From positions 1 to 64,000 of the forward strand of contig CAMLGF010000014.1 in assembly GCA_946479515.1 (NCBI GenBank): DNA of 64,000 nt. Direction: 5' to 3'. Below are positions 5,379 to 13,576 of this stretch, piece after piece. Positions within the stretch are counted from its first letter, which is position 1, and every line of letters starts with the position of its first letter. This stretch comes from an uncultured Pseudomonadota bacterium (GTDB lineage Bacteria; Pseudomonadota; Gammaproteobacteria; Steroidobacterales; Steroidobacteraceae). A program made the position numbers and the translations under genes. Under the pieces are notes generated by a model. It was not told the origin of the DNA. It was given only the letters and a program-made list of their open reading frames with translations, and made no database searches.

Positions 5379-7931
5379 ATGTCCAGAAGAATCATCGTCA
5401 TTGGCCATGGGATGGTCGGTCAGCGCTTCCTGGAAACGCTGACGCAGGGTTCCGGCGAATTCGCCATCACCGTGCTCGCGGAGGAAGCGCGACTGGCGTA
5501 TGACCGCGTGAACCTTTCCAAGTACTTCTCGGGCAGTTCGGTCGAAGACCTGACGCTCACCACGCGCGAGTTCTTCGACAAGAGCGGCATCGAGCTGCAT
5601 TCCGGCGACCCGGTGGCGGCCATCGATCGCGCCAACCGGCGTGTTACCACGCGCAGCGGCGCGGAGTACGAATACGACGTGCTGATTCTCGCCACGGGCT
5701 CGAGCCCGTTCGTGCCGCCGATTCCGGGCCGCGACCGACCGGGCGTGTTCGTCTACCGCACCATCGAAGATCTCGAAGCCATCAGCGAGGCGGGGAAGAA
5801 TTCCACGCGAGGCGTGGTGATCGGCGGTGGCCTGCTGGGCCTCGAGGCGGCCAAGGCGCTCAAGGACCTGGGTCTGGTCACGCACGTGGTGGAATTCGCG
5901 CCGCGGCTCATGGCCGTGCAGGTGGACGAGGGCGGCGGCGAACTGCTGCGCAAGCGCATCGAAGGCCTGGGCGTGCAGGTGCACACGGGCAAGAACACTA
6001 CGCGCATCGACGATGGCGAGGCCGCGCGACACCGCATGACGTTCGCCGACGGCGGCTCGCTCGAGACTGACGTCATCGTCATCTCCGCGGGCATCCGGCC
6101 GCGCGACGAACTGGCCCGGGACTGCGGCCTCGCGGTGGCGCCGCGTGGCGGCATCGTCATCGACGGCGACTGCCGCACAACGGACGAGAACATCTTCGCC
6201 ATCGGGGAATGCGCCGCGTACGAGGGCCGCGTGTTCGGCCTGGTGGCGCCGGGTTACCAGATGGCGCGGGTCGCCGCCGCGCGCCTGCTCGGCACGGGCG
6301 AAGCGCCGTTCGCCGGCGCGGACATGAGCACCAAGCTGAAACTGCTCGGCGTCGAGGTGGGCTCGATCGGCGATGCGCACGGTGCGACGCCCGGCGCGCG
6401 TGTGTATTCCTTCTTCGATCAGCGCAAGGAGGTCTACAAGAAACTGGTGGTGGACGCCGAAGGCAAGAAGCTCATCGGCGCCGTCCTGGTCGGCGACACG
6501 TCTGACTACTCGATGTGGCACCAGTCCGTGATGAACGGGCTGCCGCTGCCCGAGAACCCCGAGACCATGCTTTTCCCGGCGGCCGCGGCCGGTGCGAGTG
6601 CACCCCCGTCCAACGCGCTGGCCGCGCTGCCGGATTCTGCCCAGGTCTGCTCCTGCAACAACGTGTCCAAGGGCGGGATCTGCTCGGCGATCGAGGCGGG
6701 TTGCACCACGGTCGGCGCACTGAAGACCCGCACCAAGGCGGGCACTTCGTGCGGCGGTTGCACGCCGCTCGTGACGCAACTGCTCAACGCGGAGCTGAAG
6801 AAGCGCGGCGTGAGCGTGAACACGTCGATGTGCGAGCACTTCCCGTACACGCGCCAGCAGCTCTTCCACCTGGTGCGGGTGGGCGAGCTCAAGGATTTCG
6901 ACGGCGTGATCGCCAAGCACGGCAAGGGCCTCGGCTGCGACATCTGCAAGCCGGCGGTGGCGAGCATTCTCGCCTCCTGCTGGAACGAGTTCGTGCTCAA
7001 GAAGCGCAACGCGGCGCTGCAGGACACCAACGACTATTTTCTCGCCAACATGCAGAAGGACGGCACGTACTCCGTGGTGCCGCGCGTGCCGGGCGGGGAG
7101 ATCACGCCCGACGGGCTCATCGCCATCGGCGCCATCGCCAAGAAGTACGGCCTGTACACCAAGATCACGGGCGGCCAGCGCATCGACATGTTCGGCGCGC
7201 AGGTGCACGAATTGCCGCTCATCTGGAAGGAGCTAATCGCGGCGGGCTTCGAGTCGGGCCATGCCTATGGCAAGGCACTGCGCACGGTGAAGAGCTGCGT
7301 GGGCTCCACCTGGTGCCGGTACGGCGTGCAGGACTCGGTGGGTCTCGCCATTGATCTCGAGACCCGCTACAAGGGCCTGCGCGCGCCTCACAAGATCAAG
7401 TTCGCCGTGTCGGGCTGCACGCGCGAGTGCGCGGAGGCGCAGGGCAAGGACGTGGGCGTCATCGCCACTGAGAACGGCTGGAATCTGTACGTCTCGGGCA
7501 ACGGCGGCATGAAGCCGCGCCATGCCGACCTGCTGGCCCGGGATCTCGATACGCCGACGTTGATCCGGTACATCGATCGCTATCTGATGTTCTACATCCG
7601 CACGGCGGATCGCCTGCAGCGCACCTCCACCTGGCTGGAGAACCTCGAAGGCGGCATCGACTACGTGCGCCAGGTGGTCTGCGAGGACTCGCTCGGTATC
7701 GGCGCGGAACTCGAGGCCGACATGGCGCGCGTCATCGCCAACTACGCCTGCGAGTGGAAAGTCGCCGTGGAAGATCCGCAGACGCTCAAGCGCTTCCGCC
7801 ACTTCGTGAACGCGGACGCGCGCGACAACAACGTGCTGTTCGTCGAGGAGCGCGGGCAGATCCGGCCCGCGAGCGCCGAGGAGCGCGCGCGCGCCGCGGA
7901 CCAACCTCCCGCCGAGGAGGTGGCGGCATGA
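5379..7931 (+). CDS. nirB: assimilatory nitrite reductase [NAD(P)H] large subunit
   Basis: This is an 850-residue cytoplasmic enzyme that reduces nitrite to ammonium with NAD(P)H. The domains in order are an FAD/NAD(P) oxidoreductase (IIVIGHGMVGQRF at the start, VVIGGGLLGLEAAKAL around residue 150), a BFD-like [2Fe-2S] domain (C424, C426 and a later CGGC), and the nitrite/sulfite reductase repeats. The 4Fe-4S/siroheme ligands appear as CX5C (C640, C646) and CX3C (C680, C684). All expected cofactor residues are present, and the length is normal for the family. ATG 5379 is chosen because the upstream ATG falls inside the sigma-54 promoter. The stop overlaps the start of the next gene (ATGA), implying coupling. 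Confidence 0.96.
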   Translation: MSRRIIVIGHGMVGQRFLETLTQGSGEFAITVLAEEARLAYDRVNLSKYFSGSSVEDLTLTTREFFDKSGIELHSGDPVAAIDRANRRVTTRSGAEYEYDVLILATGSSPFVPPIPGRDRPGVFVYRTIEDLEAISEAGKNSTRGVVIGGGLLGLEAAKALKDLGLVTHVVEFAPRLMAVQVDEGGGELLRKRIEGLGVQVHTGKNTTRIDDGEAARHRMTFADGGSLETDVIVISAGIRPRDELARDCGLAVAPRGGIVIDGDCRTTDENIFAIGECAAYEGRVFGLVAPGYQMARVAAARLLGTGEAPFAGADMSTKLKLLGVEVGSIGDAHGATPGARVYSFFDQRKEVYKKLVVDAEGKKLIGAVLVGDTSDYSMWHQSVMNGLPLPENPETMLFPAAAAGASAPPSNALAALPDSAQVCSCNNVSKGGICSAIEAGCTTVGALKTRTKAGTSCGGCTPLVTQLLNAELKKRGVSVNTSMCEHFPYTRQQLFHLVRVGELKDFDGVIAKHGKGLGCDICKPAVASILASCWNEFVLKKRNAALQDTNDYFLANMQKDGTYSVVPRVPGGEITPDGLIAIGAIAKKYGLYTKITGGQRIDMFGAQVHELPLIWKELIAAGFESGHAYGKALRTVKSCVGSTWCRYGVQDSVGLAIDLETRYKGLRAPHKIKFAVSGCTRECAEAQGKDVGVIATENGWNLYVSGNGGMKPRHADLLARDLDTPTLIRYIDRYLMFYIRTADRLQRTSTWLENLEGGIDYVRQVVCEDSLGIGAELEADMARVIANYACEWKVAVEDPQTLKRFRHFVNADARDNNVLFVEERGQIRPASAEERARAADQPPAEEVAA

Positions 7932-9505
7932 GCCCGCTCTATTCCGACAACGGCGAGCGCTGGCAGAACGTGTGCCCGGTCGAGGATCTGGTGCACGGCA
8001 CCGGGGTCTGTGCGCTGGTGGGTGGACGGCAGATCGCGGTCTTCCAGGTGGAAGGCCAGGTGTACGCGCTCGACAATTTCGATCCGGCCTCGCGCGCCAA
8101 TGTCCTGTCGCGCGGCCTCACAGGCGATCTGCAGGGCGAGCGCGTGGTCGCGTCGCCTATCTACAAGAATCACTACGTGCTCGGTTCGGGCCGCTGCCTG
8201 GAGGACCCCACCTTCAGCGTCACGGCCTATGCCACGCGGGTCGTCGATGGCCAGGTGCAGATCGAAGTGCCGCGCGCCACGCGGCGCCTGCGCCTGGTGG
8301 TCGCCGGCAACGGCATGGCAGGCATGCGCACGGTGGAGGAACTGCTCAAGCTCGGCGTGGCGGATCGCTTCTCCATCACGGTGTTCGGCGCCGAGCCGCG
8401 TGGCAACTACAACCGCATCCTGCTGTCGCCCGTGCTCTCGGGCGAGCAGCAGGCGGACGACATCATGCTGCACCGGCCGGCCTGGTATACGCGCCGCGGC
8501 ATCACGCTGCACTCGGGCGACCCCATCGTCGAGATCGATCGCAAGCGGCGCACCGTGCGCTCCGAGAGCGGCGTGCTCGCCCGCTACGACCGACTGCTGA
8601 TCGCCACCGGTTCGGACCCCATCGTGCTGCCGCTGCCGGGCAAGGAACTGCCGGGCGTCGTGACCTTCCGCGATCTCGACGACGTGAATCGCATGCTGGA
8701 GCGTTCCGGGGCCGGACGGCGCGCCGTGGTCATCGGCGGTGGCCTGCTGGGGCTGGAGGCCGCGCACGGGCTCAGCCTGCGCGGCATGCACGTGACCGTG
8801 GTGCACCTGCTGGACACGCTCATGGAGCGCCAGCTGGATACGTCGGCCAGCGAGCTGCTGAAGGCGGCGCTCGAGAAGCGCGGCATCGAATTCCGCATGA
8901 AGGCGAAGACGCAGGAAATCCTGGGCGGGACGGGGGCGTCGCAAGGCCGCGTCGCGCGCGTGCGCTTCGAGGGCGGCGAGGAGATCCCCGCCGATCTCGT
9001 GGTGATGGCGGTGGGCGTGCGGCCGAACATCGAGCTCGCGAAGAAGGTGAACCTCGCCTGCGACCGCGGCATCCTGGTCGATGACACGCTGCAGACCTAC
9101 GACCCGGCCATCTACGCCGTGGGCGAATGCGTGCAGCATCGCCGGCAGACCTTCGGCCTGGTGGCGCCGCTCTGGGAGCAGGCGCGCATCTGCGCGCAGC
9201 ACATCGCCGAGATCGGCGTCTCGCGATTCTCGGGGGCCATCAACGCCACGCAACTCAAGGTGTCCGGCATCGAGGTGTTCTCGGCCGGCGATTTCGCCGA
9301 GAAGGCGAACCGCGAGTCGCTGGTGCTCTCCGACAAGAGGCGCGGCGTCTACAAGCGCGTGGTGCTCGAGGGCAACAAGGTCTGCGGCGCCGTGCTGTTC
9401 GGCGACACGCGCGAGGCGGCGAAGCTGCGCGATCTCATCGCCGAGCGCACCGACGTCGCCGCGATCCGCGACCAGTTGCTGTTCGACTCTGACGCGGCCG
9501 CGTGA
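7928..9505 (+). CDS. NirD-FAD oxidoreductase fusion (nitrite reductase small subunit plus reductase)
   Basis: This 525-residue protein joins two parts. Residues about 1-110 are a NirD-type Rieske-fold domain lacking the CXH/CXXH ligands, as is normal for NirD. From about residue 118 a complete NirB/NasB-type FAD/NAD(P)H oxidoreductase follows, with LVVAGNGMAGMRTVEELL, a second Rossmann motif VVIGGGLLGLEAAHGL, the GVRPNIELA segment and IYAVGECVQ. NirD is usually a free subunit of about 110 residues. The added reductase resembles the electron-input subunit of assimilatory nitrate reductases such as Klebsiella NasB, so it may feed NasA. ATG 7928 overlaps the nirB stop, and the stop overlaps the nasA GTG. 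It is the middle gene of a nirB-fusion-nasA operon. Confidence 0.9.
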   Translation: MSPLYSDNGERWQNVCPVEDLVHGTGVCALVGGRQIAVFQVEGQVYALDNFDPASRANVLSRGLTGDLQGERVVASPIYKNHYVLGSGRCLEDPTFSVTAYATRVVDGQVQIEVPRATRRLRLVVAGNGMAGMRTVEELLKLGVADRFSITVFGAEPRGNYNRILLSPVLSGEQQADDIMLHRPAWYTRRGITLHSGDPIVEIDRKRRTVRSESGVLARYDRLLIATGSDPIVLPLPGKELPGVVTFRDLDDVNRMLERSGAGRRAVVIGGGLLGLEAAHGLSLRGMHVTVVHLLDTLMERQLDTSASELLKAALEKRGIEFRMKAKTQEILGGTGASQGRVARVRFEGGEEIPADLVVMAVGVRPNIELAKKVNLACDRGILVDDTLQTYDPAIYAVGECVQHRRQTFGLVAPLWEQARICAQHIAEIGVSRFSGAINATQLKVSGIEVFSAGDFAEKANRESLVLSDKRRGVYKRVVLEGNKVCGAVLFGDTREAAKLRDLIAERTDVAAIRDQLLFDSDAAA

Positions 9506-12195
9506 GCCCGAGCACGACGCCGACCCGCACCACCTGTCCTTACTGTGGCGTGGGCTGCGGAGTACTGGCGGCGCCGCGTCGTGGCGGCGGCGTGGACGTG
9601 CGCGGCGATCCCGCGCATCCGGCGAATAGCGGCCGCCTGTGCGTGAAGGGCAGCGCGCTTGGCGAGACGCTGGGCCTCGAAGACCGGTTGCTGCATCCCA
9701 CGATCGGCGGCGAGCGCGTGAGCTGGGACGCGGCGACGGCGCACGTGGCGCGCGAGTTCCGCCGTTGCCTGGAGCAACACGGCCCGGAGTCGGTGGCCTT
9801 CTACGTCTCGGGGCAGCTGCTCACCGAGGATTACTACATCGCCAACAAGCTGATGAAGGGCTACATCGGCGCGGCGAACATCGACACCAACTCGCGGCTG
9901 TGCATGGCGTCGGCCGTGGCCGGGCACCGACGTGCCTTCGGCGAAGACGTGGTGCCGGTGAGTTACGAGGACCTGGAGTCGTGCGAGCTCGTGGTGCTGG
10001 TTGGCTCCAACACCGCCTGGTGTCATCCCATCCTCTGGCAACGCGTGCTGGCGGCGCGCGAGCGGCGGCCGCAGATGCGCATCGTGGCGTTGGATCCGCG
10101 CTGCACCTCGACGACGGACAGCGCCGATCTGCATCTGCCCCTGGCCGCGGGCAGCGACACGATGCTGTTCAATGGCTTGCTGGTGTGGTTGGCCGATCAC
10201 GAGGCGATCGACCGCGCATACGTCGACGCGCACACGCGCGGCTTCGACGAGGCGCTGGCGGCGGCACGCGTCTCCAGCCCCGACGTGGCGACGACGGCGC
10301 GGGCCTGCGGCATCTCCGCGGAGAAGCTGCGCCAGTTCTACGAGTGGTTCGCCGCGACACCGGGCGTGATCACGGCGTTTTCGCAGGGCGTGAACCAGAG
10401 CTCTTCGGGCACCGACAAGGTCAATGCCATCATCAACTGCCACCTGGCCACGGGCCGCATCGGCAAGCGGGGGGCCGGGCCGTTCTCCGTCACCGGCCAG
10501 CCCAACGCCATGGGCGGGCGCGAGGTCGGCGGCTTCGCCAACACGCTGGCCGCGCACATCGATCTGGAAGACGAAGCGGGTCGCCACGCGGTGCAGCGTT
10601 TCTGGAACAGCCCCACCATCGCCAGCCGGCAGGGTCCGAAGGCGGTGGAAATGTTCGATCGCATCCACGACGGGGGCATCAAGGCCGTATGGATCATGGC
10701 CACCAACCCGGTAGTCAGTCTGCCGGACGCCGACAAGGTCCGCGCCGCGCTCGCCGGCTGCGAGCTGGTGGTGGTCTCGGACGTCATGGCCAACACCGAC
10801 ACCGCGGCACTGGCGCACGTGCTGCTGCCCGCGCTCGCCTGGGGCGAGAAAGACGGCATGGTCACCAACTCCGATCGCACGATCTCGCGCCAGCGGCCCT
10901 TCCTGCCGCCGCCGGGCGAGGCGCGCGCGGACTGGCGCATCATCTGCGACGTGGCGCGCGCCATGGGATTTCCGGGCTTCGATTTCGTCTCGCCGCACGA
11001 GATATTCCGCGAGCATGCCCGGTTGACGACCCAGTTGAATGACGGCCGGCGCGCGCTCGATCTCGGGGCCTGGGAGGGCATCACCGCCGCGGAGTATCGC
11101 CAGTGGCAACCCGCCGCCTGGCCCATGGCCGCGACGCGTGACGGCGCGCAGGGCCCGATGTTCACCGATGGCAGGTTCCTGCACGCGGACGGGCGTGCGC
11201 GCTTCGTCGCGCTGACGCCGCGGCGGCCCGAGAACGCACCGGACGAGGACTTCCCCCTGATCCTCAATACCGGCCGGGTGCGGGATCACTGGCACACCAT
11301 GACGCGCACGGCGAAGTCCGCGCGGCTGTCCGCGCACGTCGCCGAGCCCTTCGTCGAGGTGAATCCGGCCGATGCGCTCAAGTTCGCGGTGCGCGAGGGG
11401 GAGCTGGCGCGGCTGCGTTCGCGCTGGGGCGCCATGGTCGTGCGCGTGCGCAGCGAGGGCGAGGTGCCCGCGGGCATGGTGTTCGCGCCTATCCACTGGA
11501 ACGGCGCGTACGCGTCGGACGCACGCGTGGGAGCCCTGACCAATCCGGTGGTCGATCCGGTGTCCGGCGAGCCGGAGCTCAAGCACACACCGGTGGCCAT
11601 CGAACCTTTCGTCGCCGACTGGTACGGGGTGATCTATGCGCGCACCGCGCTGTCATCGCTGTCTGTCCCCCGGTCTGTCGCCTGGTGGACGCGCGTGCAG
11701 GGCGAACAATTCCTGCGATACGAGCTGGTGGGCCGGGGCTTTCCCGACTGGTCGCAGGAGGCGCGGCGGCTGTGCGGCGCGGCGGCGGGCGCCGAGGTGG
11801 ACTGGATCGAGTACGTCGACCCCTCGTACCGGCTGTATCGCGGCGCCTGGTTCGCCGACGATCGCTTGCAGGCCTGTCTGTACGTCGACGGCCGTCCCGG
11901 CCTGCCGGATCGCGGCTGGCTCGCCAGCCTGTTCGCGCGGCGCAAGCTCGACAACGCGGCACGCGCGAGCCTGCTGGCCGGCAGGGCCTTGCAGGGCGCC
12001 GACCCGGGCCCGCTGGTGTGTTCCTGCTTCGGGGTGGGAAGCAATCCGATTGCCGCGTGCGCGCGGGAGTTGGGCGCGGCAGCGACAGCCGCGGCCATCG
12101 GCCAGCGTCTGAAGTGCGGCACGAATTGCGGGTCGTGCATCCCGGAGATTCAGCGGGTGATCGCCGCGCAGGCCGCGTTGGCGGCGCGGGCCTGA
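9502..12195 (+). CDS. nasA: assimilatory nitrate reductase catalytic subunit
   Basis: This 897-residue molybdopterin oxidoreductase converts nitrate to nitrite in the cytoplasm. The N-terminus has the [4Fe-4S] ligands CPYCGVGC (C12, C15, C19) and a fourth Cys in GRLCVKG. The Mo-bis-MGD domains follow, with recognisable segments NIDTNSRLCMASAVAGHRRA, GTDKVNAIINCHLATGRIG and LNTGRVRDHWHTMTR. The last 60 or so residues form a BFD-like [2Fe-2S] domain (VCSCFGVG, CGTNCGSC), as in NasA proteins that take electrons from an FAD reductase. The GTG start at 9502 overlaps the preceding stop (GTGA), so it is translationally coupled to the NirD-reductase fusion. Confidence 0.95.
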   Translation: MSPSTTPTRTTCPYCGVGCGVLAAPRRGGGVDVRGDPAHPANSGRLCVKGSALGETLGLEDRLLHPTIGGERVSWDAATAHVAREFRRCLEQHGPESVAFYVSGQLLTEDYYIANKLMKGYIGAANIDTNSRLCMASAVAGHRRAFGEDVVPVSYEDLESCELVVLVGSNTAWCHPILWQRVLAARERRPQMRIVALDPRCTSTTDSADLHLPLAAGSDTMLFNGLLVWLADHEAIDRAYVDAHTRGFDEALAAARVSSPDVATTARACGISAEKLRQFYEWFAATPGVITAFSQGVNQSSSGTDKVNAIINCHLATGRIGKRGAGPFSVTGQPNAMGGREVGGFANTLAAHIDLEDEAGRHAVQRFWNSPTIASRQGPKAVEMFDRIHDGGIKAVWIMATNPVVSLPDADKVRAALAGCELVVVSDVMANTDTAALAHVLLPALAWGEKDGMVTNSDRTISRQRPFLPPPGEARADWRIICDVARAMGFPGFDFVSPHEIFREHARLTTQLNDGRRALDLGAWEGITAAEYRQWQPAAWPMAATRDGAQGPMFTDGRFLHADGRARFVALTPRRPENAPDEDFPLILNTGRVRDHWHTMTRTAKSARLSAHVAEPFVEVNPADALKFAVREGELARLRSRWGAMVVRVRSEGEVPAGMVFAPIHWNGAYASDARVGALTNPVVDPVSGEPELKHTPVAIEPFVADWYGVIYARTALSSLSVPRSVAWWTRVQGEQFLRYELVGRGFPDWSQEARRLCGAAAGAEVDWIEYVDPSYRLYRGAWFADDRLQACLYVDGRPGLPDRGWLASLFARRKLDNAARASLLAGRALQGADPGPLVCSCFGVGSNPIAACARELGAAATAAAIGQRLKCGTNCGSCIPEIQRVIAAQAALAARA

Positions 12196-12211
12196 TTCCC
12201 GACTTCTGCGT

Positions 12212-12538
12212 TCAATCTTCTTCGGGGCCGAGGTCCTGCTCGAGCTCCTCGTCGGTGATGCCCAGCTGCGCTTCCTCGGCCTGATCGAGACCGCCGCCGA
12301 GCCCGGCATCGCGCGCGCCCACCACGCGGTCGAGCGCCAGCTCCTCGGACTCGTCGCCGGTGTCTTCGACGTCGGGCCGTTCACCCGTGCCCTGGCGATC
12401 GCTGGTGCTGTCGAGGCCGTGCAGGCCCATCATGTCGGCGCCGGTGTCAGAGCTGTCGCTGGGCCCCAGCGACGCGATGTCGCGCCCCCGGAGCAATTCA
12501 TCCTCGCTCGGCACTCTCGCGGGTTTCTTCGGGCTCAT
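12212..12538 (-). CDS. acidic low-complexity hypothetical protein
   Basis: This 108-residue, strongly acidic and probably disordered protein starts MSPKKPARVPSEDELL and contains RDIASLGPSDSSDTGADM and an EELEQDLGPEED tail. Similar short proteins with the SLGPSDSSD segment occur in proteobacteria and are sometimes labelled chemotaxis proteins without evidence. No domain, signal peptide or membrane segment is visible. It converges on nasA, with only 16 bases between the stops. Function unknown. Confidence 0.7.
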   Translation of the reverse strand: MSPKKPARVPSEDELLRGRDIASLGPSDSSDTGADMMGLHGLDSTSDRQGTGERPDVEDTGDESEELALDRVVGARDAGLGGGLDQAEEAQLGITDEELEQDLGPEED

Positions 12539-12662
12539 GTATGCCTCCGATGCGTTGATCCACCGCTACTGTGAACGCGCCGGCGTGCGAACGGCCCCGG
12601 AGAGCGCCGGCCAAGCGGCGAGGCGCACGCGGACGGCGCGTAGGAGGGCGCCGCCGCTGGTT

Positions 12663-12691
12663 TTGGAATAATCATACAAATTGGGTATCGT
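12663..12691 (+). promoter_or_regulatory. possible sigma-70 promoter of the esterase gene
   Basis: TTGGAA (12663-12668), a 17-bp spacer and TATCGT (12686-12691) give a moderate -35/-10 match. They lie in an AT-rich island within otherwise GC-rich DNA, 21 bases upstream of the ATG, with an AAGGGGGA ribosome-binding site between. This is prediction by eye only. Confidence 0.3.
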
Positions 12692-12712
12692 TGTGCGCGC
12701 CAAGGGGGACAC

Positions 12713-13555
12713 ATGAAAAGACTCTGCTTCGCCGCGCTGTTGCTGGCCGGTGCACTCGAGGTCGTGGCGCGCGCCGCCGGCGCGCCGCCGCAGAAGATGC
12801 TGCTGTGGCCCGAGGGCGCGCCGGGCGCCATGGTCAATGGCGGCGAGGAGACGGTGCGCATCACCGAGCAGGGCGAGCACATAGTCTCCAACGTTCACCG
12901 GCCATCGCTCACGGTCTATCTACCCGGGAAGTCGTTGGCCGGCCCGATGCCCGCGGTGGTGGTGATCCCGGGCGGCGGCCACCGCGAGCTGTGGACCGAT
13001 CACGAAGGCCACGATGTCGCGAAGTTCCTGAATGGCCAGGGTATCGCCGCGTTCGTGCTGTTCTATCGGCTGGAACGCGCACCGGATTCCACGTACAAGA
13101 TCGAAGAACATGCGCTTGCGGATTTGAAGCGTGCCATGCAGGTGGTGCGCGCGCACGCGGCCGATTGGGCGGTGGACCCGGCGAAGGTCGGCACGATGGG
13201 CTTCTCCGCGGGCGGCCAGCTCGCGCTGCTCGGCGCGACCCGCTACGACACGGTCGAGGGCATCAGCACGCGGCCGGATTTCACGGCGCTGGTCTATCCC
13301 GGTCCGTGGCCGGACGTGAAGATCGATGCGAACACGCCGCCCATGTACCTGCTCGCCGGCAGCGACGATCGGCCACAGGTGCTGGCCACGCTCGCACAGA
13401 CATTCATGGCGCTGCGCGCGGCCAAGGTGCCGGCGGAGCTGCATCTCTACGATGGCGTGCCGCATGGCTTCGGCATGCGCGCCGGCAACACCGGGCCGGT
13501 GAGCCATTGGCCGCAGCAGTTCGTCGACTGGCTGCGCACCCGCAAGATCCTGTAA
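12713..13555 (+). CDS. secreted alpha/beta-hydrolase (carbohydrate-esterase type)
   Basis: This 280-residue protein has an N-terminal signal peptide (MKRLCFAALLLAGALEVVARA). The alpha/beta-hydrolase core resembles the bacterial feruloyl/acetyl esterase (BD-FAE) and XynB-like esterases. It shows an oxyanion loop VVVIPGGGHREL, nucleophile elbow GFSAGG, and catalytic His in YDGVPHGFG; the acid is probably the Asp in AGSDDRP. It likely removes acyl groups from plant or algal polysaccharides in the periplasm. It is followed after 21 bases by a GH97 glycosidase, suggesting a two-gene saccharide-processing unit. It has no obvious link to nitrate use. Confidence 0.85.
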   Translation: MKRLCFAALLLAGALEVVARAAGAPPQKMLLWPEGAPGAMVNGGEETVRITEQGEHIVSNVHRPSLTVYLPGKSLAGPMPAVVVIPGGGHRELWTDHEGHDVAKFLNGQGIAAFVLFYRLERAPDSTYKIEEHALADLKRAMQVVRAHAADWAVDPAKVGTMGFSAGGQLALLGATRYDTVEGISTRPDFTALVYPGPWPDVKIDANTPPMYLLAGSDDRPQVLATLAQTFMALRAAKVPAELHLYDGVPHGFGMRAGNTGPVSHWPQQFVDWLRTRKIL

Positions 13556-13576
13556 AGACTTTCTCCAGGGGGATTC

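Noticed and set aside
5208..7208. Long minus-strand open frame (666 codons) opposite nirB
   Set aside because: It is antisense to a gene with all cofactor motifs and has the His/Arg/Ala-rich composition of a GC-rich shadow frame.
9349..11586. Minus-strand open frame of 745 codons opposite nasA
   Set aside because: Shadow of the nitrate reductase gene; no motif, low-quality composition rich in Arg and His.
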